Shown: one piece after another, positions 40,203 through 49,509 of the stretch | Position numbering within the stretch: position 1 is the stretch's first letter | How the letters are laid out: each line of letters opens with the position of its first letter | NCBI RefSeq assembly: GCF_024752355.1 | Contig: NZ_JANTHZ010000014.1 | Span: forward strand, 62,001 to 126,000 | DNA: 64,000 nt | Direction of reading: 5' to 3' | Origin: Ancylobacter mangrovi | Lineage (GTDB): Bacteria > Pseudomonadota > Alphaproteobacteria > Rhizobiales > Xanthobacteraceae | Notes under the pieces: generated by a model | Database searches by the model: none | What the model was told of the DNA's origin: nothing | What the model saw: the letters and a program-made list of their open reading frames with translations, nothing else | Program-made: the position numbers and the translations under genes

Positions 40203-41561
40203 ATGTTCAAATTGAGCGAAACCACCCGTCCGTGGTGGGTGCTCGTGGCCGCGAGCGCGGTGCTCGGCCTCGTCGTGCTCGACGAGACCGTGGTCGGCGT
40301 GGCGCTGCCGACCATGTCGGCGGACCTCGCCATGTCGCAGGTCGAGAGCCACTGGGTCGTCAACGCGTACCTTCTCACCTTCACCTGCTTCCTCGCCGTC
40401 GGCGGCAAGCTCGGCGACATGCTGGGGCGGCGCGTCGTGTTTCCCGCCGGTGCGGGGGGCTTCCTCTTGGGCTCGCTGCTCGCGGGCCTCGCCCCCTCGG
40501 GCGGATGGCTGATTGCGGCGCGCGCGGTGCAGGGCATCGGCGCCGCCGTGACCTTCCCGGCCTCGATGGCGATCGTCACCCACACCTTCCCGCCGGAGCG
40601 GCGCGGCATGGCGTTCGCCGTGCAGACGACGCTCGCCGGCTGCTTCATGGCTTCCGGGCCGCTGGTCGGCGGCGTGTTCGCGCAGACCATCTCCTGGCGC
40701 TGGATCTTCCTCATCAACCTGCCGATCGTGCTGCTCACCGTCGGCGTCCTGTGGTTCGCCTATGTCGAGAAGCCCGTCGTCCGGCCCCCCGGGCTCTTCG
40801 CCCGCTTCGACCGGGCCGGGCTGGTGCTGCTGGTCGGCGCCCTCACCGCGATCACCATTGGGCTGATGCAGGCCACCGAATGGGGCTGGTCGTCGCCCGC
40901 GATCCTAACGCTGCTGGCGGGCGGTCTCGTGCTGCTCGCGGCCTTCGTCGGTGTCGAGCTGAAGCGCGCCGCGCCCCTCATCGAGCTCGACCTGCTGGCG
41001 ATCCCGACCTTCACCGGCGGCAACATCGTCTTCGCCGTGTTCCAGTTCGAGAAGACCATCGTCTTCATTTTCGTCGCGCTCTATCTGCAGCACGTGCTCG
41101 GCCGGACGCCGATCGCGAGCGGCCTGCTGGTCTCGATCGCGATCTTGCCCACCCTGCTAACCTCGCGCCTCGCCGGGCGGATCCGCGACGCCCGGGGAGC
41201 GCGCGGGCCGCTGACGCTGGCGCTCTTCCTCACCGCGCTCTGCGTCATGGCGATCGGCATCGGCACGGTGCTGCGCAGCGAGGTGCTGATCGGCGCGGTC
41301 ATGATCTTATGGGGCGCGGTGATGCCGGGCATCGCGGTCACCGCGCGCCCGGCTCTGATGAGGGCGGTAGCGCTCGACAAGCAGGGGCAGGCGAGCGGCG
41401 TGAACCTGTCGATCCAGATGCTCGGCGGCACGGTGGCGATCGCCGTCTGCGGCACGCTCTTGGTTGCTACCGGCGCCTACTGGCTGGTGTTCCTGGTCAC
41501 CGGCCTGTGCACCCTCGCCGCGGCGGGGGCGGCGTGGCTGCTGGTCGAGCGGCCGGGGTAG
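40203..41561 (+). CDS. MFS transporter, DHA2 (EmrB/QacA-like) family
   Basis: This 452-residue multidrug-type exporter has motif LDETVVGVALPTMSADLAMS at the end of helix 1, WVVNAYLLTFTCFLAVGGKL and GDMLGRRVVFPAGAG in the A-loop, RAVQGIGAAVTFPASMAIVT and the C-motif FMASGPLVGGVFAQ. The length and helix count fit a 13-14-helix DHA2 protein. The Glu in LDETVV is notable, as helix-1 acidic residues determine cation drug transport. The substrate is unknown; GGGGGGCGAG precedes the start. Confidence 0.9.
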   Translation: MFKLSETTRPWWVLVAASAVLGLVVLDETVVGVALPTMSADLAMSQVESHWVVNAYLLTFTCFLAVGGKLGDMLGRRVVFPAGAGGFLLGSLLAGLAPSGGWLIAARAVQGIGAAVTFPASMAIVTHTFPPERRGMAFAVQTTLAGCFMASGPLVGGVFAQTISWRWIFLINLPIVLLTVGVLWFAYVEKPVVRPPGLFARFDRAGLVLLVGALTAITIGLMQATEWGWSSPAILTLLAGGLVLLAAFVGVELKRAAPLIELDLLAIPTFTGGNIVFAVFQFEKTIVFIFVALYLQHVLGRTPIASGLLVSIAILPTLLTSRLAGRIRDARGARGPLTLALFLTALCVMAIGIGTVLRSEVLIGAVMILWGAVMPGIAVTARPALMRAVALDKQGQASGVNLSIQMLGGTVAIAVCGTLLVATGAYWLVFLVTGLCTLAAAGAAWLLVERPG

Positions 41562-41666
41562 GGAAGACGGGCCACCGTCCGGCGCGCCGAGGTAGGAGGC
41601 CGCCATCGCGGCCACCGATCCTGTGTCCGGCCGGGTCGGCTTCCCCGACCCGCCACCGTATCGGTT

Positions 41667-41688
41667 GCCCGCCGTTCCGGCGGCGGGC
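41667..41688. terminator. Hairpin between convergent MFS and autotransporter genes
   Basis: GCCCGCCG and CGGCGGGC form an 8-base stem with a 6-base loop in the 135-base convergent gap; another smaller repeat (GGGTCGG/CCGACCC, 41634-41651) precedes it. Neither has a T-run. It could end transcription from either side. Confidence 0.5.
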
Positions 41689-41696
41689 CTCGACCG

Positions 41697-44600
41697 TCAG
41701 AAGTTCACCTTCAGCGTCGCGTTGAGGCCATTCTGGGTGGTGCCGTCGCCATACTGGCCGGAATAGGCGACGCTGAGGTTCGCCCTTTCCGACGTCGCCA
41801 GCCGCAGCCCGGCCTCCACTACCGCCGCGTCCTCGGCGATGGGCAGTCCGCTTGTGATGAAGGAGGCGCCGCCGAGGGCGAAGTAGGACACGTCGGTCGG
41901 CGTCGTGTCGCCGAAGGCGTGCTGCCAGCCGACGCTGCCATAGAACGACATGTCGGCGCCGGCGACGGCGAGCGGCAGCGAGGTGCGGATGCCCAGCGTC
42001 GTGAAGCCGGTCTCGCTGGTCGACCCCTCGGTGACCAGCGCGGCGCTGCCGCCCTGTTCGCCGTAGCTGTCGGTGTGCAGGTTCACATAGGCGAGGTTGG
42101 CGAAGGGCTCGAAATGAGCGAGGGCGGTGTCGATGCCGTAGCCGAGCTCGCCGAAGGCCTGGAAGGTGCCGGCGTCGTAGTCGGATTTGAGCGTGTCGGT
42201 ATAGCCATTGAACGCCAGCGACCGCGTCGTCTCGAGGCCCTGCCAGCTATAGGCGAGGCCGGTGCGCAGGGCGAGCGCGCCCCATTTGCGCCCGGCATAG
42301 GCGCCGCCATGCCAGTTGTCGCTGTCGCCGGAGGAGGCGCGGGCGTCGACGTCGATGCTGCCCGAGCTGTAGCCGCCGAGCACGCCGAGCCGCCAGCCCT
42401 GGAACTCGCCATCGGCGCCGATGAAGAAGCCGCCGATGGTGCTGTCGAGCCCCGCCGCGTCGCCATTGCCGTTCATCGACGACCAGTTGCCGAAGCCGCT
42501 CGCCCACAGCGTGCCGGGCGAGGCCTCGGCCGGGGCGGGGGCCGCCTTCGTCGGGAAGGGCGCGCTCGCCGCCGGGGCCGGCGCCGGCGCGCCGTAGAAC
42601 AGCGGCGCGACGGCGATGTCGTTGGCGCCGCTGTTCCCGTCCATCGTGCGCAGCCGGTCGAACACGGCGCGGCGCACGAACTGGCTGTCGGTGATCATCA
42701 CGCTCTTGGCCGAGGCGTTGATCTCCGGCGAGAGAGAGGAGAAGGCCGCCGGAGCGGTGCCGGCATTGAGCGAGAGCAGGGCGTCGTCGAGCGGCGTGCT
42801 GCCCGCTTGCATGGTGTCGCGCGCGGCGGCGACGGCGGTCTGGTTCGCGGTGTTCGCGAGCGCCACGAAGGGAACCTCGCTGCGCACCGTGTCCAGCGCC
42901 ACGCCGTTGGCGATGTAGGACACGACGGCGTCGAGCAGGGGATAGGCGGTGCCGAACGGGTCATTGACGCCGGCAAAGGCGCCGTTGACGCCGCCCGCCG
43001 CGCCGAGGATCTCGTAATGGCGCAGGCCCATATACGGGCTGGCGAGGCTGAGCTGAAGGTTCGCGCCCGCGACCGCGACGGTGCCGCCGGCGGTGATCAG
43101 GTCGGCGGTGCCGTCCTGGGCGAATTCGGCCTGGTAGGTCGTGCCCGGCGCCAGCGTGACATTGCCGCCTACGGTGACGGTGCCGACCGAATTGCCCGGG
43201 GCGATGGTGCCGGCGGTCACCATGAGGTCGCGCTGCACCGTGCCGGTGCCGAAGAACAGGCCGCCCGTCTCGACGCTCCCGGTGACGGTGCCGTTATTGC
43301 CGAAGGCGCCGGTGCTTTTCACATTGCTGTCGACCAGCGCGTCGTTGATCAGGACGCCGTCATTGTGCACGGCCGAGCCGCCGCGCGCCGAGACCGTGCC
43401 GGCATTGTAGAAGGTGCCGGCCTGGCCGATGGAGAGCGGGCCGACGATCGAGCCGGTCAGGGCCAGCGTGCCGCCCTCGACGGTGGTGCCGCCCGTGTAG
43501 AGGCTGTTGCCGGCGAGGACGAGCGTGCCGCTGCCCCGCAGGGCCAGGCCGCCATCGCCGGTCATGTCGTTGGCCCAGACGTCGAAGGCGTTGTAGCCGC
43601 CGCGCGCGGCGTTCATCGTCACCGTCTGGATGCACCCCTGCGAGCCTTCGCCGCCGCAATTGAGCGCGCCGAAGCCGTCGGCGGCGGCGTACAGGTTCAG
43701 CCGCGCCCAGCCCATACCGTTGTCGAACACGTTGCCGGACGGCAGTTCGGTCGTCCTCAGCACCTCGCGCCGCTGGTCGGCGGTGAGGTAGGGGAAGCGG
43801 GTGGACAGCAGGACCTCCGCTCCCTCCGGCACGACGGGCGCCTCGGTGGTGGAGGTGAGGTCGGGCAGGTTGTAGGTGAGCAGATTCAGATAGTCCTGCC
43901 GGTCCTGCGCGAACCGCGCGGCGGTCGGGATGACGCCGGCGCGGATGCACCCGATGACGTTGTTCTCGCAGCTCGCGGCATAGGGCGAGCCTCCGCCCGA
44001 ACCGATATAGGCCTGCAGCGACGCGCTGGCCGCCGCGAGGTCCACGGGCTGCAGGGACAGGGTTCCCGGGTCGCCGTCCGGCACGACGACGCCGTCGTAA
44101 TTCACGCCGTTGAGCCACTGGGCGATGTTGTAGGTGGCGAGGATGCGGCCGCTGATGACGTCCAGCGGGTAATGCACGCCGAAGATGTTGCGGCTGAGGC
44201 CGAACTCCACGCCGGCCCTGAGGAAGTCCTTGAAGTACTCGGGGGCCATGATGCCCGTGAGCAGGGCAAGGGTGTTGCCCATGGTGGAATGGCCGCTGGG
44301 AAAGGCCGAGCTGTCGATATAGGTTCCCCAGTCCTGGGCCTTATAACCCTGCGGCACGTTCGAGGATTGCTGGATCGTCACGGCCAGCGGCGATGCCTGG
44401 TCGGTGGTCCAGGGATTGCTGTGGATCTCGGACGACACCACGAAGGGGCGGGGATCTCCGGCGGCCTCACCCGCGTATGTGGGTAGAGTCGTATATTGCT
44501 GGCCATAGCTGTTCAGGGTGGAGCTGTTGCCGAAATAGCCCTTTAGCCCGCCGGCAATGTCGACGAATGCGTTGACCGCATTGAAGGTGTTGGCGATGTA

Positions 44601-44999
44601 GGCCCCGTGCGTGTCGGGAAAATTCGTTCCCGGTGCGAGCAGGTTGCCCGCGTCGAACAGGTAGCTGAGCTGCGGGACCGCGTGGTTCCAGATGTTGTAG
44701 TACAGCGTCGGGGACTGGAGCTGGCTGTCGAGCGCCGCCGTCTGCTTCTGTGTCGAGGTGGAGGTGGAATAGATCTCGACCTCGGTCGCGAGGTTCTGTT
44801 TCAGGATATCGATGCCGGCGCTCGACTGGGTGAGCGTGCCGAAATTCGACAGGAGCTGGGTGTTGCAGTCCCACACGCCGCAGCCCGAAGCCTGCGCGAA
44901 GGCCGCCGAGCCGCCGATTGCCGAGAGACACATCATCGCGGCCGGAGCCACGGAAACTGCAATAATTAGCCGACCGAACGGCTGCCGGATCCCCACCAC
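41697..44999 (-). CDS. Autotransporter with N-terminal PAP2/acid-phosphatase domain
   Basis: This 1100-residue outer-membrane autotransporter has a signal peptide (cleavage near AFAQASG), then at residues 100-300 a vanadium-phosphatase (PAP2) domain with SSAFPSGHSTMGN (PSGH at 234-237) and LSRNIFGVHYPLDVISG (SR-x5-H-x3-D). The RP of the first motif is at 184-185, but the usual preceding Lys is not at its expected place. A passenger with autotransporter repeats follows (GGTTVEGGTLALTGSIVGPL), then a C-terminal beta-barrel from about 820 that ends in Phe (LNATLKVNF). It would display or secrete a phosphatase at the cell surface. It stands alone. Confidence 0.92.
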   Translation of the reverse strand: MVGIRQPFGRLIIAVSVAPAAMMCLSAIGGSAAFAQASGCGVWDCNTQLLSNFGTLTQSSAGIDILKQNLATEVEIYSTSTSTQKQTAALDSQLQSPTLYYNIWNHAVPQLSYLFDAGNLLAPGTNFPDTHGAYIANTFNAVNAFVDIAGGLKGYFGNSSTLNSYGQQYTTLPTYAGEAAGDPRPFVVSSEIHSNPWTTDQASPLAVTIQQSSNVPQGYKAQDWGTYIDSSAFPSGHSTMGNTLALLTGIMAPEYFKDFLRAGVEFGLSRNIFGVHYPLDVISGRILATYNIAQWLNGVNYDGVVVPDGDPGTLSLQPVDLAAASASLQAYIGSGGGSPYAASCENNVIGCIRAGVIPTAARFAQDRQDYLNLLTYNLPDLTSTTEAPVVPEGAEVLLSTRFPYLTADQRREVLRTTELPSGNVFDNGMGWARLNLYAAADGFGALNCGGEGSQGCIQTVTMNAARGGYNAFDVWANDMTGDGGLALRGSGTLVLAGNSLYTGGTTVEGGTLALTGSIVGPLSIGQAGTFYNAGTVSARGGSAVHNDGVLINDALVDSNVKSTGAFGNNGTVTGSVETGGLFFGTGTVQRDLMVTAGTIAPGNSVGTVTVGGNVTLAPGTTYQAEFAQDGTADLITAGGTVAVAGANLQLSLASPYMGLRHYEILGAAGGVNGAFAGVNDPFGTAYPLLDAVVSYIANGVALDTVRSEVPFVALANTANQTAVAAARDTMQAGSTPLDDALLSLNAGTAPAAFSSLSPEINASAKSVMITDSQFVRRAVFDRLRTMDGNSGANDIAVAPLFYGAPAPAPAASAPFPTKAAPAPAEASPGTLWASGFGNWSSMNGNGDAAGLDSTIGGFFIGADGEFQGWRLGVLGGYSSGSIDVDARASSGDSDNWHGGAYAGRKWGALALRTGLAYSWQGLETTRSLAFNGYTDTLKSDYDAGTFQAFGELGYGIDTALAHFEPFANLAYVNLHTDSYGEQGGSAALVTEGSTSETGFTTLGIRTSLPLAVAGADMSFYGSVGWQHAFGDTTPTDVSYFALGGASFITSGLPIAEDAAVVEAGLRLATSERANLSVAYSGQYGDGTTQNGLNATLKVNF

Positions 45000-45291
45000 G
45001 GCTCTGTCCCTTTTCTAAAGGCGTCCCCTGCACGCCGTCCCGCCCCACCTTCAGCTAAAACGCATTTCGTGATGAGTTGAAGTCATTTGTCGCGCTCGGG
45101 GCGCTTTCTTGGAAGGTGTCATCCTACCGCAACACTGCCGTGGCCGGGGGTGCGTCAGCTTTCGGGCGCGGCGGGCGCAAGCGCGTGATCGGCGCCGTCG
45201 CGCCCGCGCGGGGGAGCGGATCGGTGCTATCCTCCCGCCGCGCCTCATGGCGGGCGCGACGGGAGTCCGCTCCGTATTCGGGATCTTCAGC

Positions 45292-46320
45292 ATGTCGACG
45301 CATATGCCCGCACGGCGCCTCGGGCGCAGTGGCCTGACAGTCTCGCGCCTCGCGCTGGGCGCGATGAATTTCGGTGCCCGCACCGATGAAGCCGAATCCC
45401 TGCGCATGATCGCGGCGGCGGCCGAGGCGGGCGTGAACTTCATCGACACCGCCGACACCTATGCCGGCGGCCGCTCGGAAGAGATCGTGGGCAAGGCGAT
45501 CGCCGCCGACCGCGACGCGTGGGTGCTGGCGACGAAGCTCGCCAATCGCAACGGGCCCGGCCTCAACGACCGCGGCCTGTCGCGCAAGTGGATCCTGCAC
45601 GAGGCGCATCAGAGCCTGCGCCGGCTCGGCACCGACTACGTCGATATCCTGTATCTCCATATGGAGGATCCGCTGACGCCGATGGAGGAAACGGTGCGCG
45701 CGCTCGGCCAGCTCCAGCGCGACGGCGCGATCCGCTATTTCGGCGTGTCCAACCACAGCGCCTGGCGCATCGCGGCGCTCTGCGCCCTCTGCGACCAGGA
45801 AGGGATCGACCGTCCGGTCGTCTCCCAGCCGCTCTATCACGCGCTGGACCGCACGGCCGAGCGCGAGCTGCTGCCCGCCTGCCGGCATTTCGGCCTCGGC
45901 GTCGCCGTCTACAGCCCGACGGCCCGGGGCATCCTGTCCGGGAAGTACCGCCCCGACGCGCCGCCCCCGCCCGATAGCCGGGTCGCGGTGGCGGACAGGC
46001 GCATCCTGGAGGCCGCCTATCATCCCGATTCCGTCGTCGCCGCGATGCGCATCGCCGGCTACGCGGCCGAACGGGGCGTGCCGCCGACCGCCTTCGCGCT
46101 GGCCTGGGTGCTGGCGAACGACTACGTGACCTCGTGCATCGTCGGCCCGCGGACCTTCGAGCAATGGCAGGACTATCTGGCGGTGCTCGACGTCACCTGG
46201 ACCGCCGAGGACGAGACGACCGTCGACGCCATCGTCCCGCGCGGCGCCACCGCCGCTCCCGGGCTGGTCGATCCGAAATTCGCGATCGAGGGACGCGAGG
46301 GGCCGGCGCGCACGGGGTAG
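45292..46320 (+). CDS. Aldo/keto reductase
   Basis: This 342-residue NADPH-dependent oxidoreductase of the AKR superfamily (YajO/YghZ-like) has RRLGRSGLTVSRLALGAMNF, the catalytic Asp/Tyr in FIDTADTYAGGRSEEIVG, Lys in WVLATKLAN and His in ILYLHMEDPLTPMEE, with the NADPH region CIVGPRTFEQWQDYL. The substrate is an aldehyde or sugar derivative, not specified. ATG 45292 gives the canonical N-terminus; the frame is open to an ATG at 45247. The 292-base gap upstream contains no other gene that I can support. Confidence 0.93.
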   Translation: MSTHMPARRLGRSGLTVSRLALGAMNFGARTDEAESLRMIAAAAEAGVNFIDTADTYAGGRSEEIVGKAIAADRDAWVLATKLANRNGPGLNDRGLSRKWILHEAHQSLRRLGTDYVDILYLHMEDPLTPMEETVRALGQLQRDGAIRYFGVSNHSAWRIAALCALCDQEGIDRPVVSQPLYHALDRTAERELLPACRHFGLGVAVYSPTARGILSGKYRPDAPPPPDSRVAVADRRILEAAYHPDSVVAAMRIAGYAAERGVPPTAFALAWVLANDYVTSCIVGPRTFEQWQDYLAVLDVTWTAEDETTVDAIVPRGATAAPGLVDPKFAIEGREGPARTG

Positions 46321-46389
46321 CGGCGACGCAAGGTGCCTGCCCGCGAGGAGCCTGCCGGCGGGGAGCCCGCCGGCCCTTCAAGCGTCCTG

Positions 46390-47097
46390 CTAGGCCGGCA
46401 GGACGACCACCTTGGTGTTGACCGGCGTGCGGTCGTACAGGTCGATCATGTCCTGGCTCAGCAGCCCGACGCAGCCGCTGGTGATACCGGAGCCAATCGT
46501 CTCGGGGATGCTGGTGGCGTAGATCGTGTACAGCGTGTAGGTGCCGTTCTGGTAGAGATAGAGCGTGCGGGCGCCGAGCGGGTTGTCGAGGCCGCCCGGC
46601 ATGCCGCCGGCGTACTTCGCCGCCTCGGGCTGGCGCTGGATCATCTCCTTGGGCGGCGTCCAGATCGCCCATTCCCCCTTGCGCCCGACATAGGCGTCGC
46701 CGCTCCACAGGAAGCCCTGGCGGCCGACATTGGCGCCGTAGCGCGTGGCCGAGTTTTCGCCGTCGACGCGGTAGACGTAGTAGTTGGAGGGGTCGACGAT
46801 GATCGTGCCGGGCTCTTCCTTGGTCTCGTACTGCACGGTCCGCCGGTAGTACTTCGGATTGACCTTGCTGACGTCGACCGCGGGGATCGGGAACTTCTCG
46901 TCCGGCACCGGCCCGTAGACCTTCTGCGCCTCGGCGAGGGTCATGCCGCCGGACGCGCAGCCGGCGAGCCCCAGCGCGCCGAGGCTGACGGCCGAGCCGA
47001 CAAGAAACGACCGGCGGCTGAAAGCGCCTGCCGGGCGTCCGAACGGGGTAAACTCGCCGAGCCCGCGGGCATCGGCATTCCCGCCGTCAATACTCAT
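46390..47097 (-). CDS. L,D-transpeptidase (YkuD family), Tat-exported lipoprotein
   Basis: This 235-residue cell-wall enzyme makes L,D-crosslinks in peptidoglycan or links proteins to it. A twin-arginine signal SRRSFLVGSAVSLGALGLAG runs into a lipobox (LAGC), so it is a Tat-exported lipoprotein. The YkuD core has PSNYYVYRVDGENSATRYGA, GRQGFLWSGDAYVGRKGEW, and the catalytic segment GSGITSGCVGLLSQDMIDLY, in which TSGCVGL replaces the usual SHGCIRL; the catalytic Cys is retained. ATG 47097 was chosen; the frame is open to 47181. Related secreted YkuD proteins are abundant in alphaproteobacteria. Confidence 0.9.
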   Translation of the reverse strand: MSIDGGNADARGLGEFTPFGRPAGAFSRRSFLVGSAVSLGALGLAGCASGGMTLAEAQKVYGPVPDEKFPIPAVDVSKVNPKYYRRTVQYETKEEPGTIIVDPSNYYVYRVDGENSATRYGANVGRQGFLWSGDAYVGRKGEWAIWTPPKEMIQRQPEAAKYAGGMPGGLDNPLGARTLYLYQNGTYTLYTIYATSIPETIGSGITSGCVGLLSQDMIDLYDRTPVNTKVVVLPA

Positions 47098-47760
47098 GAT
47101 CCTGAACTTCCCCACTATCCCACTGGCCAGCGGGCGCGACCCGCCGGGCATCCTTCGGCGCCGGAGACTGCCGATGCACATTCGTACTGACAGGCTCGGC
47201 CTTTGGCTGAGCCGGGTTCGGCGTGCGTCGCGGCCGGCAAGGATCGGTATTCCTAGCCAGCATCATGGCGAAGATGCGTCCTGCGGTGGCGGAATTGGCC
47301 GGATTTTCGCTCCGCTTGGCATGTTCCGGGCCTGAGAGGCAACGCGAAGGGCTTTCCGGCTCCAGCCCTCGGCCGCCTTCACGGTGATCGTCAATGCGTT
47401 GCGGTATCGAGGCCAGGGCGATCGGCGGGTCCTGCTGACGCCGGCCGGGAACGCGCCGGTGCTTCGGTCATGAAAGAAGTCATCCGGCACTGGCGCCGAT
47501 GGTCTTTCGATACCTAGGATCTGGCAATACTGAGAGCATGCCAGGTCCTCGCGGCGGTCGACCTGCGGTGCAACAAATCGCCGATCGGCGGCCGGTTGCG
47601 GATGCTTCAACATCAATTGGACTTGTCTTTACGTCATCCTCGCCCGATGCTGCGGCCGGCGAAAACGCCAGAGTTCCGTTCATTGATGGAATTCGATTTA
47701 AACTCGTCGCGATGTCGAAGAATTACTTGAGGCATCGCGAACGTGTTGAGGGAGGCGAAA
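47098..47760. other. Long intergenic region before the sulfatase gene
   Basis: A 663-base stretch with no gene I can support. GC content looks lower than the surroundings, especially after 47600. A frame on the minus strand (47263-47616) gives no recognisable protein. The last 60 bases contain the ribosome site GGGAGGCG of the sulfatase. It may hold the promoters of both divergent flanking genes, or a remnant of lost coding sequence. Confidence 0.4.
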
Positions 47761-49338
47761 ATGCGTATTCGAGGGCTACTGGGCGCCGTCATGTTCGCAG
47801 CGACCACATCCCTGACGGCCATAACCCCAGCAAAATCGCAGCAGCCACCGGACAAGCCAAATATCCTCGTCATCTTTGGCGACGATATCGGCCAGACAAA
47901 CCTGTCGACCTACAGCTTCGGCCTGATGGGATACCGGACGCCCAATATCGACCGGATCGCCGACGAGGGCCTCAAGTTCACCGATTACTACGCCGAGCAG
48001 AGCTGCACCGCCGGCCGGTCGACCTTCATCACCGGCCAGTCGACCCTGCGGACCGGGCTTTCCAAGGTCGGCCTGCCCGGCGCGGATGTCGGGCTTCAGG
48101 CCAGCGACGTGACGATGGCCTCCGCCCTGAAGGACCTCGGCTACGCCACGGGGCAGTTCGGCAAGAACCATCTCGGCGACCGCGACGAGTTCCTGCCCAC
48201 CGCCCACGGGTTCGACGAGTTCTTCGGCAATCTCTATCACCTCAATGCCGAGGAGGAGCCCGAGAACTTCAACTACCCGCAGGACCCGGAATTCCGGAAG
48301 AAGTTCGGGCCGCGCGGCGTGCTCCATTCCTATGCCGACGGCAGGATCGAGGACACCGGTCCCCTGACGCGCAAGCGCATGGAGACAGTCGACGACGAGA
48401 CCTCGGGGGCGGCCATCGACTTCATCGACCGCCAGGCCAAGGCCGGCAAGCCGTTCTTCGTCTGGATGAACACGACGCGGATGCATTTCCGCACCCATGT
48501 GCGGCCGGAGCATCGCAGCAAGCCGGGCCTGACCGCGCTCACCGAATATGCGGACGGGATGATCGAGACCGACAAGGTGATCGGCACCATCCTCGACAAG
48601 ATCGACCAGCTTAACCTCGCCGACAACACCATCGTCATCTACACGACCGACAACGGCCCCCACCAGAATTCATGGCCGGATGCCGGCACCACGCCGTTCC
48701 GCAGCGAGAAGAACACCAACTGGGAAGGCGCCTTCCGGGTGCCGGCGATGATCCGCTGGCCGGGGCACATCAAGCCCGGCTCGGTCGCCAACGGCATCTT
48801 CTCCGGCCTCGACTGGTTCCCGACCCTCATGGCCGCCGCGGGCGAGCCCGACATCAAGGAAAAGCTGCTTCAGGGGACGACCATCGGCGGCAAGCAGTAC
48901 AAGAACCATCTCGATGGCTACAACCAGCTCGACTATCTGACCGGCAAGACCGACACGAGCGCCCGCAAGGAGTTCATCTACTTCAACGATGACGGGCAGG
49001 TCGTGGCGATGCGCTACGAGAACTGGAAGCTCGTGTTCTCCGAGCAGCGCGCGACCGGCACGCTGCGGATCTGGGCGGAGCCCTTCACGCAGCTTCGCGT
49101 GCCCAAGATCTTCGACCTGCGCTCCGACCCCTATGAGCGGGCCGACCTCACATCCAACACCTATTACGACTGGATGCTGGACCGCGCCTATCTCCTCGTC
49201 CCGGCGCAGGTGGCGGTCGGCAAGTTCCTCGAGACGTTCAAGGAGTATCCGCCGGCCCAACGGGCGGCGAGCTTCTCGATCGACCAGATCCAGCAGCGCC
49301 TCGAACAGCAGTTCGAAAACGCGGGCGGCGGCCAGTAG
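47761..49338 (+). CDS. Periplasmic arylsulfatase
   Basis: This 525-residue sulfatase has a signal peptide (cleavage near AKSQQP), the metal-binding NILVIFGDDIGQTNL, and the active-site motif CTAGRSTFITGQ with C82, which fits (C/S)-x-(P/A)-x-R and would be oxidised to formylglycine. FFVWMNTTRMHFRTH and YTTDNGPHQNSWPDAG are further metal-site segments. It hydrolyses sulfate esters in the periplasm; the natural substrate is unknown. No formylglycine-generating enzyme or sulfate transporter gene is in the window. GGGAGGCG precedes the ATG; a GTG 18 bases upstream is less likely. A strong hairpin follows. Confidence 0.93.
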   Translation: MRIRGLLGAVMFAATTSLTAITPAKSQQPPDKPNILVIFGDDIGQTNLSTYSFGLMGYRTPNIDRIADEGLKFTDYYAEQSCTAGRSTFITGQSTLRTGLSKVGLPGADVGLQASDVTMASALKDLGYATGQFGKNHLGDRDEFLPTAHGFDEFFGNLYHLNAEEEPENFNYPQDPEFRKKFGPRGVLHSYADGRIEDTGPLTRKRMETVDDETSGAAIDFIDRQAKAGKPFFVWMNTTRMHFRTHVRPEHRSKPGLTALTEYADGMIETDKVIGTILDKIDQLNLADNTIVIYTTDNGPHQNSWPDAGTTPFRSEKNTNWEGAFRVPAMIRWPGHIKPGSVANGIFSGLDWFPTLMAAAGEPDIKEKLLQGTTIGGKQYKNHLDGYNQLDYLTGKTDTSARKEFIYFNDDGQVVAMRYENWKLVFSEQRATGTLRIWAEPFTQLRVPKIFDLRSDPYERADLTSNTYYDWMLDRAYLLVPAQVAVGKFLETFKEYPPAQRAASFSIDQIQQRLEQQFENAGGGQ

Positions 49339-49359
49339 CGCCCGCGACCTCGCAGAGGC

Positions 49360-49392
49360 GGTGTCCCGGCGTGGTGAGCGCGCCGGGACACC
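49360..49392 (+). terminator. Hairpin terminator after the sulfatase gene
   Basis: GGTGTCCCGGCG and CGCCGGGACACC form a perfect 12-base stem with a 9-base loop, 21 bases after the sulfatase stop. No T-run follows. It separates the sulfatase from the MoxR/Bat operon. Confidence 0.65.
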
Positions 49393-49509
49393 GTCCAGCT
49401 CCCCGAGCGGGAAGGGCGGGGGCCATGAGTGGCCCCGGGCTTCTTCACCTCTCATGGGTCGAGTGGCCGGCGCGTGGACCGGCGGAAAAATCGTTTGAGG
49501 CGGGTCGAC

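Noticed and set aside
41919..44486. 855-codon open frame opposite the autotransporter gene
   Set aside because: Compositional artefact; the minus strand has signal peptide, phosphatase motifs and barrel.
47263..47616. 117-codon minus-strand frame in the gap before the sulfatase
   Set aside because: No recognisable domain, no good ribosome site, and mixed composition; not enough to call a gene.
49188..49448. Short minus-strand frames around the sulfatase terminator
   Set aside because: They cross a perfect 12-base hairpin and read as low-complexity Arg/Pro-rich protein; antisense noise.
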